This document shows, piece after piece, positions 33,713 to 44,414 of a stretch of 64,000 bases of DNA (positions are counted from its first letter, which is position 1; each line of letters opens with the position of its first letter). Below the pieces are notes generated by a model. The model was given only the letters and a program-made list of their open reading frames with translations, had not been told where the DNA came from and searched no databases. The position numbers were made by a program, and so were the translations under genes. Source of the DNA: Photorhabdus thracensis (GTDB lineage: Bacteria; Pseudomonadota; Gammaproteobacteria; Enterobacterales; Enterobacteriaceae); contig NZ_CP011104.1 of NCBI RefSeq assembly GCF_001010285.1, positions 4,712,001-4,776,000 of the forward strand. Direction: 5' to 3'.

Positions 33713-34578
33713 TGACGCTGACCTGGCCTTCACCGGCAAAACTTAACCTGTTTCTCTATATCACCGGTCGCCGTGCTGATGGTTATCACCAGCTGCAAAC
33801 CTTGTTTCAGTTTCTGGATTATGGTGATGAAATTACCATCACTCCACGTCAGGATAATGAAATCCGCTTACTGACACCGGTAAAAGGTGTAGAACACGAT
33901 AACAACCTAATTGTTCGCGCGGCGCGTCTATTGCAATCCTACAGCCATCAACACGGCACTGGCATTGCTCATCAAGGTGCAGATATCTGTATCAACAAGC
34001 GTCTGCCCATGGGCGGTGGATTAGGAGGCGGTTCATCGAATGCCGCTACCGTACTGATTGCCCTGAATTACCACTGGCAAACCAGCCTCACAGACGAGAC
34101 ACTGGCAACCCTCGGCGTAAGTCTTGGCGCTGATGTGCCGGTCTTTATCAAAGGCCACGCCGCATTCGCAGAAGGTATTGGTGAAATCCTGCACATAGCA
34201 AAGCCGGAAGAGAAATGGTATCTGATTGCTCACCCTGGGATTGAGATCCCAACTCTGCGCGTCTTCACAGATCCGGAATTAAAACGTGATACACCAATTC
34301 GCTCTCTGCCCGCATTATTACAGGCTCCGTACGCAAATGATTGCGAATCTCTTGTAAGAAAACGTTTTCGTAAGGTTGAACAGCTTCTTTCATGGCTGCT
34401 AGAATACGCGCCGTCACGCCTGACAGGGACCGGTGCATGTGTATTCGGCGAATTTGAATCAGAAGGATCGGCCCGTAAGGTGTTAAATCAAGCCCCTGAG
34501 TGGTTGCAGGGTTTTGTTGCGCGTGGCGTCAACAATTCACCTTTGCACAATTTCCGCTCTGGGATACCCGGTTATTGA
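33712..34578 (+). CDS. ispE: 4-diphosphocytidyl-2-C-methyl-D-erythritol kinase
   Basis: A 288-residue GHMP kinase of the non-mevalonate isoprenoid pathway, which phosphorylates CDP-methylerythritol. It has [17 protein letters not shown] at the N-terminus, the ATP-binding [15 protein letters not shown] near residue 100, and a C-terminal [12 protein letters not shown] motif. Its ATG shares a base with the lolB stop (TAATG). Confidence 0.97.
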
Positions 34579-34586
34579 ACCAATGA

Positions 34587-35600
<1,014 letters not shown>

Positions 35601-35627
35601 GTTTCATCCATAAATCGCGCTTAAGAA

Positions 35628-35662
35628 AAAACCCGTTGCCAAGAACTTCAACGGGTTTTCTG
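35628..35662 (+). terminator. prs terminator
   Basis: The stem AAAACCCGTTG (35628-35638) pairs perfectly with CAACGGGTTTT (35649-35659) across a 10-nt loop. It ends in a short T-run 28 bp after the prs stop. Confidence 0.88.
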
Positions 35663-35723
35663 CTTATCCGGAGTCATAATAATATTCCTCCATTAGCAAA
35701 AATTCTAACTAACACTGTTTTTG

Positions 35724-35999
35724 TTATGGATACCGATGATCACCACGACGATAACGCTCATCGTAATTTTTCAACCACCAGTAACGATCTGCCACACCTT
35801 CCCGGCCTCCCACACCAGCACCAGCTAACCAAACAAGAGCACCAATAAAAACTCCCAATAGCGCTGCTTCAGATAAAAACTCAGGCCAGCCAAAACCGAA
35901 GATATGGGGCAGTAATGTATAAGCCAGGCTGCTAACGATAGTCAACATACCAACACCCATCAATACATTACCAACTATGAAGGCACTCTGACGTTTCAT
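35724..35999 (-). CDS. ychH: YchH-like stress-related membrane protein (DUF2583)
   Basis: A 91-residue inner-membrane protein with two predicted spans (about 9-30 and 45-65). It ends in a charged tail containing the family's DRYWWLKNYDERYRRGD stretch. It is the size of E. coli YchH (92 residues) and occupies the same place, divergent from pth. In E. coli ychH is a stress-induced gene connected with biofilm; no clear CRP site was seen in the intergenic region here. Confidence 0.88.
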   Translation of the reverse strand: MKRQSAFIVGNVLMGVGMLTIVSSLAYTLLPHIFGFGWPEFLSEAALLGVFIGALVWLAGAGVGGREGVADRYWWLKNYDERYRRGDHRYP

Positions 36000-36333
36000 A
36001 TGTTACCTCCAACACTCTTCGTGCTCACTAAGAACCTAAAGTCAAGAAACATATGTTTACTTGTACTATAGAGTATAGCTCTATTTGCTAAAAGGTCATT
36101 GCGGACACGATCACAACTAACAGAGATAACCTTCACTCTTTACTTGTCTCTACTCGTGATTATGTATCCACACTTACTTTTGAAAACTTATCTAAATGAA
36201 AATGACTTATCGATCGATAACCATCAGTAATCACTTAAAGGGAAGAGTCATCAAACTGAACTTTGTACTCGTCGCACCTGACAGGTAAACTACCCCTCTT
36301 TATTGTTTTTACTATTAAAAGTGAAGAAAAATA
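36000..36333. other. Divergent ychH / pth intergenic region
   Basis: This 334-bp spacer carries the promoters of two divergent genes. No coding frame, RNA gene or convincing protein-binding palindrome was found in it. Confidence 0.45.
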
Positions 36334-36924
36334 GTGGGTAACATAAAATTAATTGTCGGTCTGGCTAATCCTGGTGCTGAATATGCCCAAACCCGGCACA
36401 ACGCCGGGGCCTGGTACCTCGACCTGCTGGCGCAGAGCCACAATCAGCCATTGAAAGAAGAGAGTAAATTTTTCGGTTACACCGCCCGGATTAATATATG
36501 CGGCCATGATGTTCGTCTGTTAGTCCCGACAACATTTATGAACCTCAGCGGTAAATCTGTCGCGGCCCTCGCCTCCTTTTACCGTATCCAACCGGATGAA
36601 ATTCTGGTGGCACATGATGAACTCGATTTACCGCCGGGAGTGGCAAAAATGAAGCTGGGCGGAAGTCATGGCGGCCATAATGGTTTGAAAGATATCCAAA
36701 ACAAATTTAGTAATAATCCTAACTTCTATCGCTTACGTATTGGTATCGGTCATCCGGGCGATAAAAATAAAGTTATTGGCTTTGTGCTGGGAAAACCACC
36801 GACCAGTGAACAAAAGCTGATTGATGACGCGATTGATGAAGCTCTGCGCTGCACTGATATTCTGATGAAACAAGGTATGGATAAAGCGATCAACCGCTTG
36901 CACAGCTTCAAAGCCAGTGCCTGA
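36334..36924 (+). CDS. pth: Peptidyl-tRNA hydrolase
   Basis: A 196-residue enzyme that frees tRNA from abortive peptidyl-tRNA. The catalytic His lies in TRHNAGAWY near residue 20. [23 protein letters not shown] and the [13 protein letters not shown] segment follow. Translation starts at a GTG (36334), the only start that gives the family N-terminus ([13 protein letters not shown]). It is transcribed with ychF after 136 bp. Confidence 0.97.
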   Translation: MGNIKLIVGLANPGAEYAQTRHNAGAWYLDLLAQSHNQPLKEESKFFGYTARINICGHDVRLLVPTTFMNLSGKSVAALASFYRIQPDEILVAHDELDLPPGVAKMKLGGSHGGHNGLKDIQNKFSNNPNFYRLRIGIGHPGDKNKVIGFVLGKPPTSEQKLIDDAIDEALRCTDILMKQGMDKAINRLHSFKASA

Positions 36925-37060
36925 CGACACAGAATAGATAAATCCTATTTGCGGGATCGTGATAGCTCGCCATTCCGTGTATAATGGCGCCAATTTTTTC
37001 TGATTCATCACAAAGGCTACTCCAGCCTTTTGATTTATAAGTAATTTAAGGTGAAAATTT

Positions 37061-38152
37061 ATGGGATTCAAATGCGGTATCGTTGGCTTGCCTAACGTCG
37101 GGAAATCAACATTATTCAATGCGCTGACCAAAGCAGGTATCGAAGCAGCAAACTTCCCGTTCTGCACCATTGAACCAAATACCGGTGTAGTACCGATGCC
37201 CGATCCACGGCTTGAGCAACTGGCGCAAATTGTAAAACCTCAACGTATCCTGCCTACCACAATGGAATTCGTCGATATTGCCGGTCTGGTGAAAGGCGCA
37301 TCAAAAGGTGAAGGTCTGGGCAACCAGTTTCTGACTAATATTCGTGAAACGGAAGCTATCGGCCATGTTGTACGTTGCTTCGTCAACGACAATATCATTC
37401 ACGTTTCCGGTCAGGTTGACCCTGCCGCTGATATTGAGATCATCAATACAGAACTGGCCCTTTCCGATCTGGACACTTGTGAGCGAGCCATTCATCGTGT
37501 CCAGAAAAAAGCCAAAGGTGGCGATAAAGATGCCAAAGCCGAACTGGAAGCGCTGGAAAAATGCCTGCCGCATCTGGAACAAGCCGGTATGCTGCGGGCA
37601 TTGGATCTCAGTGCCGAAGAGAAAGCCGCTATCCGCTACTTGAGTTTCCTGACGCTGAAACCCACGATGTACATTGCTAACGTCAACGAAGATGGTTTCG
37701 AAAACAATCCTCATCTGGATATTGTTCGTGCAATCGCAGAAAAAGAGGGATCGGTTGTCGTACCTGTTTGTGCTGCGGTAGAAGCCGATATCGCAGAGCT
37801 GGAAGATGATGAACGTGAAGAGTTTATGGCTGAACTTGGTCTGGAAGAGCCCGGTTTAAACCGCGTTATCCGGGCTGGCTATCAGTTACTGAATCTGCAA
37901 ACTTACTTCACCGCCGGCGTGAAAGAAGTCCGGGCATGGACAATCCCTGTAGGCGCAACTGCACCGCAAGCTGCCGGTAAGATCCACACTGACTTTGAAA
38001 AAGGCTTTATCCGTGCGCAAACTATCGCTTTTGCAGATTTCATCACTTATAAAGGCGAACAAGGCGCAAAAGAGGCCGGAAAAATGCGTTCAGAAGGTAA
38101 GGAGTATATCGTTAAAGATGGCGATGTGATGAATTTCTTGTTTAATGTCTAA
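37061..38152 (+). CDS. ychF: Redox-regulated ATPase YchF (Obg family)
   Basis: A 363-residue Obg-family P-loop ATPase that prefers ATP to GTP, binds ribosomes and is linked to oxidative stress responses. The G1 loop [11 protein letters not shown] is at residues 8-18 and [17 protein letters not shown] forms the switch region. A coiled-coil insertion (about 125-200) and a C-terminal TGS-like domain ending NFLFNV follow. The length matches E. coli exactly. Confidence 0.97.
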   Translation: MGFKCGIVGLPNVGKSTLFNALTKAGIEAANFPFCTIEPNTGVVPMPDPRLEQLAQIVKPQRILPTTMEFVDIAGLVKGASKGEGLGNQFLTNIRETEAIGHVVRCFVNDNIIHVSGQVDPAADIEIINTELALSDLDTCERAIHRVQKKAKGGDKDAKAELEALEKCLPHLEQAGMLRALDLSAEEKAAIRYLSFLTLKPTMYIANVNEDGFENNPHLDIVRAIAEKEGSVVVPVCAAVEADIAELEDDEREEFMAELGLEEPGLNRVIRAGYQLLNLQTYFTAGVKEVRAWTIPVGATAPQAAGKIHTDFEKGFIRAQTIAFADFITYKGEQGAKEAGKMRSEGKEYIVKDGDVMNFLFNV

Positions 38153-38209
38153 ATTATTACTCATGTCCCGTGACGTCGCATGGTGTTTCAGAGGCTGAAT
38201 AAATCACTT

Positions 38210-38236
38210 AAAATCCACGCGGTTGCGTGGATTTTT
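38210..38236 (+). terminator. ychF terminator
   Basis: AAATCCACGC (38211-38220) pairs with GCGTGGATTT (38225-38234) around a 4-nt loop and is followed by a T-run. Confidence 0.9.
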
Positions 38237-38853
38237 GTTTTCAATTTTCGATTCGCCCACCTTTCACCGGCAGGCCAGTGTTATAATCCTTCTTTCACGG
38301 ATATCAGTGTTGGCTGACTGTCTGGTTTACCTCCGACTTTCCCTTGATTAATATAAGTTCTTAAAATTTCGTTATTACCGCTATTCTACCTTTCGTCTAT
38401 AATAACAATAAAACAAGATGAATCAAACGACAAAAACATTTCAACCAAGAAGTTAATATAATCAATAACAATCCTTACTTGTAATTATTCATTTCAAATA
38501 AATATAAACAAAAAACAAATCAACATATAATTGATAATAAAATGAATTATTAGCAGATATAAATACATTATCAAACTGTATAATAAAGGGTTATTTTTAT
38601 AAAATACCCTAAAAGCAAATTTTATGATAATAAACTTTACATATTGTATTTTTAAACTATTATGGAAATATCATAGATGCAATTTCTATCAATTGACATA
38701 GATATTACCAGCTTTCAGAAAATATATTTATCACACAAAATAAAACCATATCTTATTGATCTAAAATAAATTATATTTCCTGAAGACAGAATTAACCTGA
38801 ATTAAAAATAAACATTCAATAGTTAATTATATAAATTTATAAGGAAAATAATC
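38237..38853. other. AT-rich gene-free stretch before accessory genes
   Basis: About 600 bp after the ychF terminator become markedly AT-rich from about 38340. No open frame or RNA was found. A TATAAT near 38281 lacks a convincing -35 box. The last 45 bp resemble the leader of the next paralog (see 39738-39784). Confidence 0.45.
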
Positions 38854-39660
38854 ATGAAGAATATATTCACCAGCTCTGACTATGAATTTAAAAAAGCTCA
38901 AGAGTGGCTGGGGTATATTAAACAAGGAAAACTAAGATACCTGAAAACACAGGAATATCCCGATAACATTTTTTCTCCTTCCCCGGAACCTGAAAATCTT
39001 TCTGACGTGCAAAGCCCAGCCAGTATAGCAGCAACAAATGAATACTCAATATTTACAAAGAAATCTGCTACATCATATAAATACCCGGTAAGCGTCACTG
39101 AAGGTTTGCAAACTATCATCAACTTATGCCGGATAGCTTCAGGCTATGATCCTTTAAAACCAGAAGGTAATGGCAATGCGAAAAAGTTCATTGCATTCAC
39201 AAAAGAAATAGCGAATGTTCCATTTCTCTCTTTACTGTGGGCAGACTCCAGTATTGTGACTCAACAAAGCCATGATACCGATATCCTAATCGATTCTTTT
39301 GTTCAAGCCTTTAGAGGACTATCTCCTCAGGATAAAATTACAATCAAAATCTATCTAAAAGCGTTGGCTAATACCGCTTTATCATATGCTGATGAGAAAG
39401 AAAGACAATCCAATTTCGTACAATACGTTCTTACTAAATCCCCAAATGGCGCTTCACTTATATTGTATTCCTCTGTGTTAACAATAAAGAAAGTGAATAA
39501 TAAAAGTACTATAAAATTCACATCCAGATATAAATTTTCACAGGCAGAATATAATCTCAGTCAAGCATCATGGGAAAATGTAAAACCGGCATTCGAGAAA
39601 GAAAAGAAAATATCAATCGAATATTTAATTGACTGTATGACAACCAGACTAAAAACATAA
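38854..39660 (+). CDS. Uncharacterised accessory protein, paralog 1
   Basis: A 268-residue protein of unknown family. It has no signal peptide or membrane segment, is rich in Lys and Asn, and is mostly helical-looking. It shares with the next gene the start pattern MxNI..S.DY..KKAQEW, the block KSATSYKYPVSVTEGLQTI (about residues 69-87), a QAEY.LS..W element near the C-terminus and a final MTTR. An AAGGAA ribosome site precedes the ATG. The low GC content and position next to a toxin-antitoxin pair suggest horizontal gain. Some Photorhabdus accessory duplicates of this size are toxins, but nothing in this sequence proves that. Confidence 0.75.
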   Translation: MKNIFTSSDYEFKKAQEWLGYIKQGKLRYLKTQEYPDNIFSPSPEPENLSDVQSPASIAATNEYSIFTKKSATSYKYPVSVTEGLQTIINLCRIASGYDPLKPEGNGNAKKFIAFTKEIANVPFLSLLWADSSIVTQQSHDTDILIDSFVQAFRGLSPQDKITIKIYLKALANTALSYADEKERQSNFVQYVLTKSPNGASLILYSSVLTIKKVNNKSTIKFTSRYKFSQAEYNLSQASWENVKPAFEKEKKISIEYLIDCMTTRLKT

Positions 39661-39784
39661 ATTAAAATGTTTTTATAAACAGATTATAGGCATTGTTGCA
39701 AATAGGATTCAATATCGTTCCCTATTTTCAACAGTATTTTAACATTCAATATCTAGTTTAATAAATCTATAAAGGACAGAAATC

Positions 39785-40600
39785 ATGGAAAATATCTTAA
39801 GCAATCCTGATTACGCAGTAAAAAAAGCCCAAGAATGGATGGAACATATTGAGAAAGGAGGAACAAGGTTGCTGAAAGATTGGCAACGCTCAGATAACAT
39901 TTTCACAGATATTTCCGATCTTGAAGATTATTCCAAAGTACAAAGTCCAGCTAACGCCGCAGCTACAGAAAATTATGCACTACTTGCAAAACAGTCCGCC
40001 ACATCATATAAATATCCGGTAAGCGTTACCGAAGGCCTGCAAACTATAGTGAATATATGTCGTGCAGTTTCAGATTATAATGCGTTAGATCCTGAAGGCA
40101 AAGGTAATAAAGAACACTTCTTTGCATTTACAAAAGAATTATCGGGTGTACCGATCCTTTCCTTAATATCAAAAAGCGTACAAAATGTTGTTCAAAAAAG
40201 CCGTAATATGGATGTTTTGATCAACTCTTTCCTAGAAAGCTTCCACGGTTTAACTTATCTGGAGAGAGACCAGATGAGAATCCCCTTGAGGCAATTGGCT
40301 CTCGCGGCATTATCCTATGCGGGTAAGAAGCAGACTCGATCTAATTTCGTACAAAACGTGCTGGCCACATCGTCAAGAGGTGTATCATGCTTCTTATATT
40401 GGTCTGAGTTTTCAATAATCGCTTTAGAAGATAATAAAGGCACTATCGAATTTCAATCTACTTACCTTCTACCACAAGCAGAATATCAACTGAGTTACGA
40501 AGCATGGAGAAACGCGCGGCCCGCATTCGAGAAAGCACAGAAGGAAACATTGGAAGATTGGATTAACAATATGACAACCCGGAAGAAAGAAAAGAAATAG
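39785..40600 (+). CDS. Uncharacterised accessory protein, paralog 2
   Basis: A 271-residue paralog of the gene at 38854-39660, in tandem after 124 bp. It keeps the same order of conserved blocks (SATSYKYPVSVTEGLQTI, then FAFTKEL, LAALSYAGKK, QAEYQLSYEAW, MTTR). The middle, around residues 118-165, has diverged. AAAGGA precedes the ATG. The preceding 45 bp resemble the leader of paralog 1, so promoter and gene were duplicated together. Function unknown. Confidence 0.75.
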   Translation: MENILSNPDYAVKKAQEWMEHIEKGGTRLLKDWQRSDNIFTDISDLEDYSKVQSPANAAATENYALLAKQSATSYKYPVSVTEGLQTIVNICRAVSDYNALDPEGKGNKEHFFAFTKELSGVPILSLISKSVQNVVQKSRNMDVLINSFLESFHGLTYLERDQMRIPLRQLALAALSYAGKKQTRSNFVQNVLATSSRGVSCFLYWSEFSIIALEDNKGTIEFQSTYLLPQAEYQLSYEAWRNARPAFEKAQKETLEDWINNMTTRKKEKK

Positions 40601-40648
40601 AGTAAGGGCACTTTGTATAGAATAAGTTGATATGGTGAAATAACTGAT

Positions 40649-40681
40649 AAAATGGTGTCCGCAAATTCATCGTGGACACCA
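40649..40681 (-). terminator. Terminator of the vapBC unit
   Basis: TGGTGTCC (40653-40660) and GGACACCA (40674-40681) form an 8-bp stem. Read on the minus strand it is followed by TTTT, about 64 bp beyond the vapC stop. On the plus strand no T-run follows. Confidence 0.6.
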
Positions 40682-40744
40682 TAATGAATATCTCCGATGT
40701 AAAACACTTCGTTAAAAAAAGTAATAAATACAGTAATTACCCCC

Positions 40745-41146
40745 TTAGTTGGCCCAGTTCTCCACGCGAAGACCAGAAACTCGCTCAAATTCACGCACAT
40801 TGTTGGTAACGATAATCAGTCCTTGACTTCTAGCATGTCCTGCTATCTGGTTGTCATAAGCCCCAATGCGCAAACCGTTCCGCTCAAGCTCTGCAATGAC
40901 TTGGCCAGAGTGCATAGCAGCCCTATTATCGAAATTCAACACTTCCAACCTGGCAGCGAATTCCTCAATTACCTTCATATTAGCCTCTGGATTTCCTGAT
41001 TTCTCCGCCCCTTTCACCAGTTCCATTAATGTCACCGTGCTGATACACAATTGGCCGTGATGACGCAGAAAAGCTTCACGCACCTTCTGGGGCCGGTTCT
41101 TGAGAGTGTAGATACAGATACAAGTATCAAGCATGTATTTCAGCAT
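40745..41146 (-). CDS. vapC: VapC-family PIN-domain toxin
   Basis: A 133-residue PIN-domain ribonuclease toxin. Homologs such as MvpA and VapC of enteric bacteria cut the anticodon stem-loop of initiator tRNA. The acidic active-site residues are Asp7 (YMLDTC), Glu42 (TLMELVKG) and Asp98 (GAYDNQIAGHA), followed by VTNNVREF. Its ATG overlaps the antitoxin stop (TGATG), a coupled toxin-antitoxin arrangement. Confidence 0.92.
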   Translation of the reverse strand: MLKYMLDTCICIYTLKNRPQKVREAFLRHHGQLCISTVTLMELVKGAEKSGNPEANMKVIEEFAARLEVLNFDNRAAMHSGQVIAELERNGLRIGAYDNQIAGHARSQGLIIVTNNVREFERVSGLRVENWAN

Positions 41147-41376
41147 CAGAGCCCCTCACGCTCTTGCACTGGCGGCTGTTCACGTTCTGCCATGAAATCG
41201 GCAGTCACACCTGGACCATCAAACCAGCTGTTCCAAGACTCACCCGCTGGTGTAATGATACGAGTACGACCCACAGCAACCACATCAACGCGTTTCACTT
41301 CTTCCGGCAGGGCTACAGCTTTGGGAAGTCTGACTGCTTGAGAACGGTTACTTTTAAATACTGTTGTTTGCTCCAT
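41146..41376 (-). CDS. vapB: VapB-family antitoxin
   Basis: A 76-residue antitoxin with an N-terminal AbrB/SpoVT-like DNA-binding part (TTVFKSNRSQAVRLPKAVAL). A toxin-binding tail (SWNSWFDGPGVTADFM) follows. A GTG at 41391 keeps the frame open, but the ATG at 41376 has a near-perfect GGAGGAG six bases upstream and is chosen. A palindrome just upstream is the likely self-regulating operator. Confidence 0.92.
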   Translation of the reverse strand: MEQTTVFKSNRSQAVRLPKAVALPEEVKRVDVVAVGRTRIITPAGESWNSWFDGPGVTADFMAEREQPPVQEREGL

Positions 41377-41392
41377 AAGATTCTCCTCCACA

Positions 41393-41451
41393 GGGATATG
41401 CTTCTTATATATCCCATAATAAGCACCAAGAAGAATATGTCAAAGGGATAT
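41393..41451 (-). promoter_or_regulatory. Probable VapBC autoregulatory operator
   Basis: GGGATAT (41393-41399) and ATATCCC (41409-41415) form an inverted repeat immediately ahead of vapB. A third GGGATAT lies at 41445-41451. VapBC complexes bind such promoter palindromes to repress themselves. Confidence 0.55.
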
Positions 41452-41523
41452 ACCTGATTTTTCCTATTTAAGCACTCTATATCTAAATTTCACCTTAGCC
41501 ATCCGGCCAATACGTTATAGTTA

Positions 41524-42945
41524 TTACCCACATTCAACCAATAAAGTATGACAAAGATGACCTAAAGTCTGCATAGCACGTTCCATTTCCTCATTCCAAT
41601 CAAAAGAGACATTAAGACGAAAGGCATGGTTAAACTGTTGGCTGGTACAAAACATGCTGCCAGGCGCAATACTGATCCTTTCCGCTAATGCCAGTTGATA
41701 AAGCCGCTCGGCACTGAACAGCGGCTCAAATTCCAGCCAGAGGAAATACCCGCCTTTCGGGCGATTCACTTTCACTGACGCAGGCATATAGTCACCAATC
41801 GCCCGTAGCATTTGGTGTTGACGTTGCTCCAATACACGGCGAAGACGGCGTAAATGTTTATCGTATCCCCCTTCAGCAAGATAATCGGCAATAGCCAGTT
41901 GCGTCGGTATGCTGGCAGAAACAGTACTCATCATTTGCAGCTGCTGGATTTTTTTTGCGTGCTTTCCGGCCGCGACCCAACCTACTCGGAATCCCGGCGC
42001 CAGGCATTTAGAAAACGAAGAGCAATGCATAAAGTTGCTCTCACTGTCCAAAACTTTCGCCGGTACAGGCCGTTGCTGATCGAAATAGAGTTCACCATAT
42101 ACATCATCTTCAATCAGCACCACTTGGTTACTGTTAAGGATATTCACCAATCGTGATTTATTGTCGGCAGACATCGTTCCGCCTAATGGATTCTGGAAGT
42201 GAGTCATTAACCAGCAAGCTTTTACCGGATATTTTTGCAGCACCTCCTCCAACGCATCTAAATCAATACCGTGTTGCGGATCGGTTTTTATTGCCACCGC
42301 TTTTAAGCGTAAACGCTCAATTGCCTGCAAAGCCCCATAGAAAGCCGGCGATTCAATGACCACCCAATCACCCGGTTCAGTCACTGACTGCAAACTGAAA
42401 CTCAATGATTCCATCGCCCCGGCGGTAATCACAATTTCATCAGGAGAAACATGAATACCATGCATCGCGTAGCGGCGCGATATGTTACGGCGTAACTTAT
42501 CGTTACCCGGTGGTAAGTTGGCTAAAGAGCTGTGCGGCGCTATTCGCCTGGCGACTGCCGCTAACGCTTTGGTAAGTTTAGGCTGAATCAATAAGGATGG
42601 ATCCGGGAATGCTGAACCAAAAGGAATAATCGAAGGATCTTTGCACGCTTGTAATACATCAAAAATAGAAGCACTTATTTCCACGCTTTCGCTCAGATGT
42701 AATCGCTTTCCCCCTTTCGCCGCCGCAAATGGTTGTAAACGCTTGGTGACATAATAACCAGATTGAGGCCGGGAAATGATCCATCCCTGACTTTCCAATA
42801 ACTGATACGACTGAACAACTGTCATCAAACTCAAACCCGATAATTTCACTGACTCTCTCAAAGAAGGTAGTCTATCTCCTACCAGCCAGGTACCATCTTC
42901 AATATGTTGCAGAATTTGCTTGGCAAATTGTTCATAACGCTTCAT
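41524..42945 (-). CDS. MocR-family (GntR/aminotransferase) regulator, YdcR-like
   Basis: A 473-residue PLP-dependent transcription factor. It has an N-terminal winged helix (residues 1-70, GDRLPSLRESVKLSGLSLMT) and a fold-type I aminotransferase-like domain. The PLP lysine sits in HCSSFSKCLAPGFRVGW. It resembles E. coli YdcR over its full length. It is divergent from cioA across 131 bp that hold AAAACTGT direct repeats, so it probably regulates itself and perhaps the oxidase genes. The inducing amino-type ligand is unknown. Confidence 0.88.
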   Translation of the reverse strand: MKRYEQFAKQILQHIEDGTWLVGDRLPSLRESVKLSGLSLMTVVQSYQLLESQGWIISRPQSGYYVTKRLQPFAAAKGGKRLHLSESVEISASIFDVLQACKDPSIIPFGSAFPDPSLLIQPKLTKALAAVARRIAPHSSLANLPPGNDKLRRNISRRYAMHGIHVSPDEIVITAGAMESLSFSLQSVTEPGDWVVIESPAFYGALQAIERLRLKAVAIKTDPQHGIDLDALEEVLQKYPVKACWLMTHFQNPLGGTMSADNKSRLVNILNSNQVVLIEDDVYGELYFDQQRPVPAKVLDSESNFMHCSSFSKCLAPGFRVGWVAAGKHAKKIQQLQMMSTVSASIPTQLAIADYLAEGGYDKHLRRLRRVLEQRQHQMLRAIGDYMPASVKVNRPKGGYFLWLEFEPLFSAERLYQLALAERISIAPGSMFCTSQQFNHAFRLNVSFDWNEEMERAMQTLGHLCHTLLVECG

Positions 42946-42962
42946 AAGTTCAGACCTCCGTG

Positions 42963-43006
42963 AAAACTGTTATAGTCAATATACAGAAAACTGTCACTAT
43001 TATAGT
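42963..43006. promoter_or_regulatory. Candidate MocR operator (direct repeats)
   Basis: AAAACTGT occurs at 42963-42970 and 42987-42994, each followed by TATAGT (42971-42976 and 43001-43006). The octamers are 24 bp apart, in the gap between the MocR gene and cioA. MocR regulators typically bind spaced direct repeats next to their own promoters. Confidence 0.5.
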
Positions 43007-43076
43007 TATTTTTTTCATGTTCTACTTACCCACACACATTTCCTGCCTTTGTTCAAACTAAAAATAAGAGGTCACT

Positions 43077-44414
43077 ATGTTTGGCTTAAGTGCTCTGGAA
43101 CTGGCCAGAATTCAGTTCGCTTTTACTGTCTCCTTTCACATTATCTTTCCAGCAATCACGATTGGGCTGGCAAGTTTTTTAGCGGCACTGGAAGGATTAT
43201 GGCTGAAAACCCGTCATAGCGATTACAAAGAGTTATATCACTTCTGGTCGAAAATTTTTGCAGTTAACTTCGGCATGGGAGTGGTTTCCGGCCTGGTTAT
43301 GGCTTATCAGTTCGGCACCAACTGGAGTTTTTTCTCCGAGTTTGCCGGTTCGATCACCGGCCCCTTGCTGACTTACGAAGTGCTGACCGCGTTCTTTCTT
43401 GAAGCGGGCTTTCTTGGTGTGATGTTATTTGGCTGGAACCGAGTGGGTGAAAAGTTACATTTTTTCGCTACCTGTATGGTTGCGCTAGGTACTCTGATAT
43501 CCACCTTTTGGATACTGGCTTCCAATAGCTGGATGCAAACCCCACAGGGCCATGAAATTATCAATAATCAGGTCGTCCCCGTCGACTGGCTGGCAGTTAT
43601 ATTTAATCCCTCCTTTCCATACCGTCTGGCTCACATGTGTACTGCGGCATTCCTTGCCTCAGCATTCTTTGTTGCAGCTTCAGCGGCATGGCATTTATTA
43701 AAAGGCAATGACTCGACAGCAATGAAAAAAATGCTATCCATGTCGATGTGGATGATCCTGATTATTGCTCCTTTGCAGGCGTTGATTGGTGATGCTCACG
43801 GTCTTAACACACTCAAGCATCAACCCGCCAAAATCGCGGCAATGGAAGGCCATTGGGAAAATCGTCCCGGCGAAGCAACTCCGCTGATCCTGTTTGGTAT
43901 TCCTGATATGGAACGGGAAGAGACGCGTTATGCCGTGGAGATTCCTTATCTCGCCAGTCTGATTTTGACGCACAGCATCGATAAGCAGGTTCCTGCTCTT
44001 AAAGAGTTTCCACCGGAAGACAGACCAAACGCCCTGATGGTTTTCTGGTCATTCAGAGTGATGGTCGGCCTGGGTATGCTGATGATAATTGCCGGCTGCT
44101 GGGGACTCTGGCTACGCTATAAGCAACAGCTTTACCAATCAAAACCCTTCCTGCGTTTTATGTTCTTGATGGCGCCTTCCGGCCTGATCGCCATTCTTGC
44201 CGGCTGGTTTACCACAGAAATAGGCCGTCAACCGTGGGTGGTTTATGGTCTGTTACGTACCAAAGACGCTGTATCCGCACATGGTGAGATACATATGAGC
44301 ATCAGCCTGTTGCTGTTTATCGTGGTTTATAGCTCGGTATTTGGTGTGGGTTACGCCTATATGATGAAACTTATCCGCAAAGGTCCCAAAAAGGAGTTCA
44401 AAAATGGGTATTGA
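43077..44414 (+). CDS. cioA: Cyanide-insensitive quinol oxidase subunit I
   Basis: A 445-residue bd-type oxidase subunit with nine predicted spans that carries the haems and reduces O2 with quinol. His21 (FTVSFHIIFPA) and the His in YRLAHMCTAAF are haem ligands, and EIGRQPWVVYGLLRT is the conserved quinol-oxidase segment. The protein is much shorter than CydA (about 520) because the Q-loop is short. This is the CioA subtype, which tends to tolerate cyanide. It overlaps cioB by 11 bp. Confidence 0.9.
   Translation: MFGLSALELARIQFAFTVSFHIIFPAITIGLASFLAALEGLWLKTRHSDYKELYHFWSKIFAVNFGMGVVSGLVMAYQFGTNWSFFSEFAGSITGPLLTYEVLTAFFLEAGFLGVMLFGWNRVGEKLHFFATCMVALGTLISTFWILASNSWMQTPQGHEIINNQVVPVDWLAVIFNPSFPYRLAHMCTAAFLASAFFVAASAAWHLLKGNDSTAMKKMLSMSMWMILIIAPLQALIGDAHGLNTLKHQPAKIAAMEGHWENRPGEATPLILFGIPDMEREETRYAVEIPYLASLILTHSIDKQVPALKEFPPEDRPNALMVFWSFRVMVGLGMLMIIAGCWGLWLRYKQQLYQSKPFLRFMFLMAPSGLIAILAGWFTTEIGRQPWVVYGLLRTKDAVSAHGEIHMSISLLLFIVVYSSVFGVGYAYMMKLIRKGPKKEFKNGY

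Noticed and set aside
40684-40806. Small plus-strand frame beginning MNISDVKHFV after the paralogs
   Set aside because: It overlaps the 3' end of vapC antisense, ends after about 40 codons, and has no good ribosome site; the hairpin before it fits better as the vapBC terminator.
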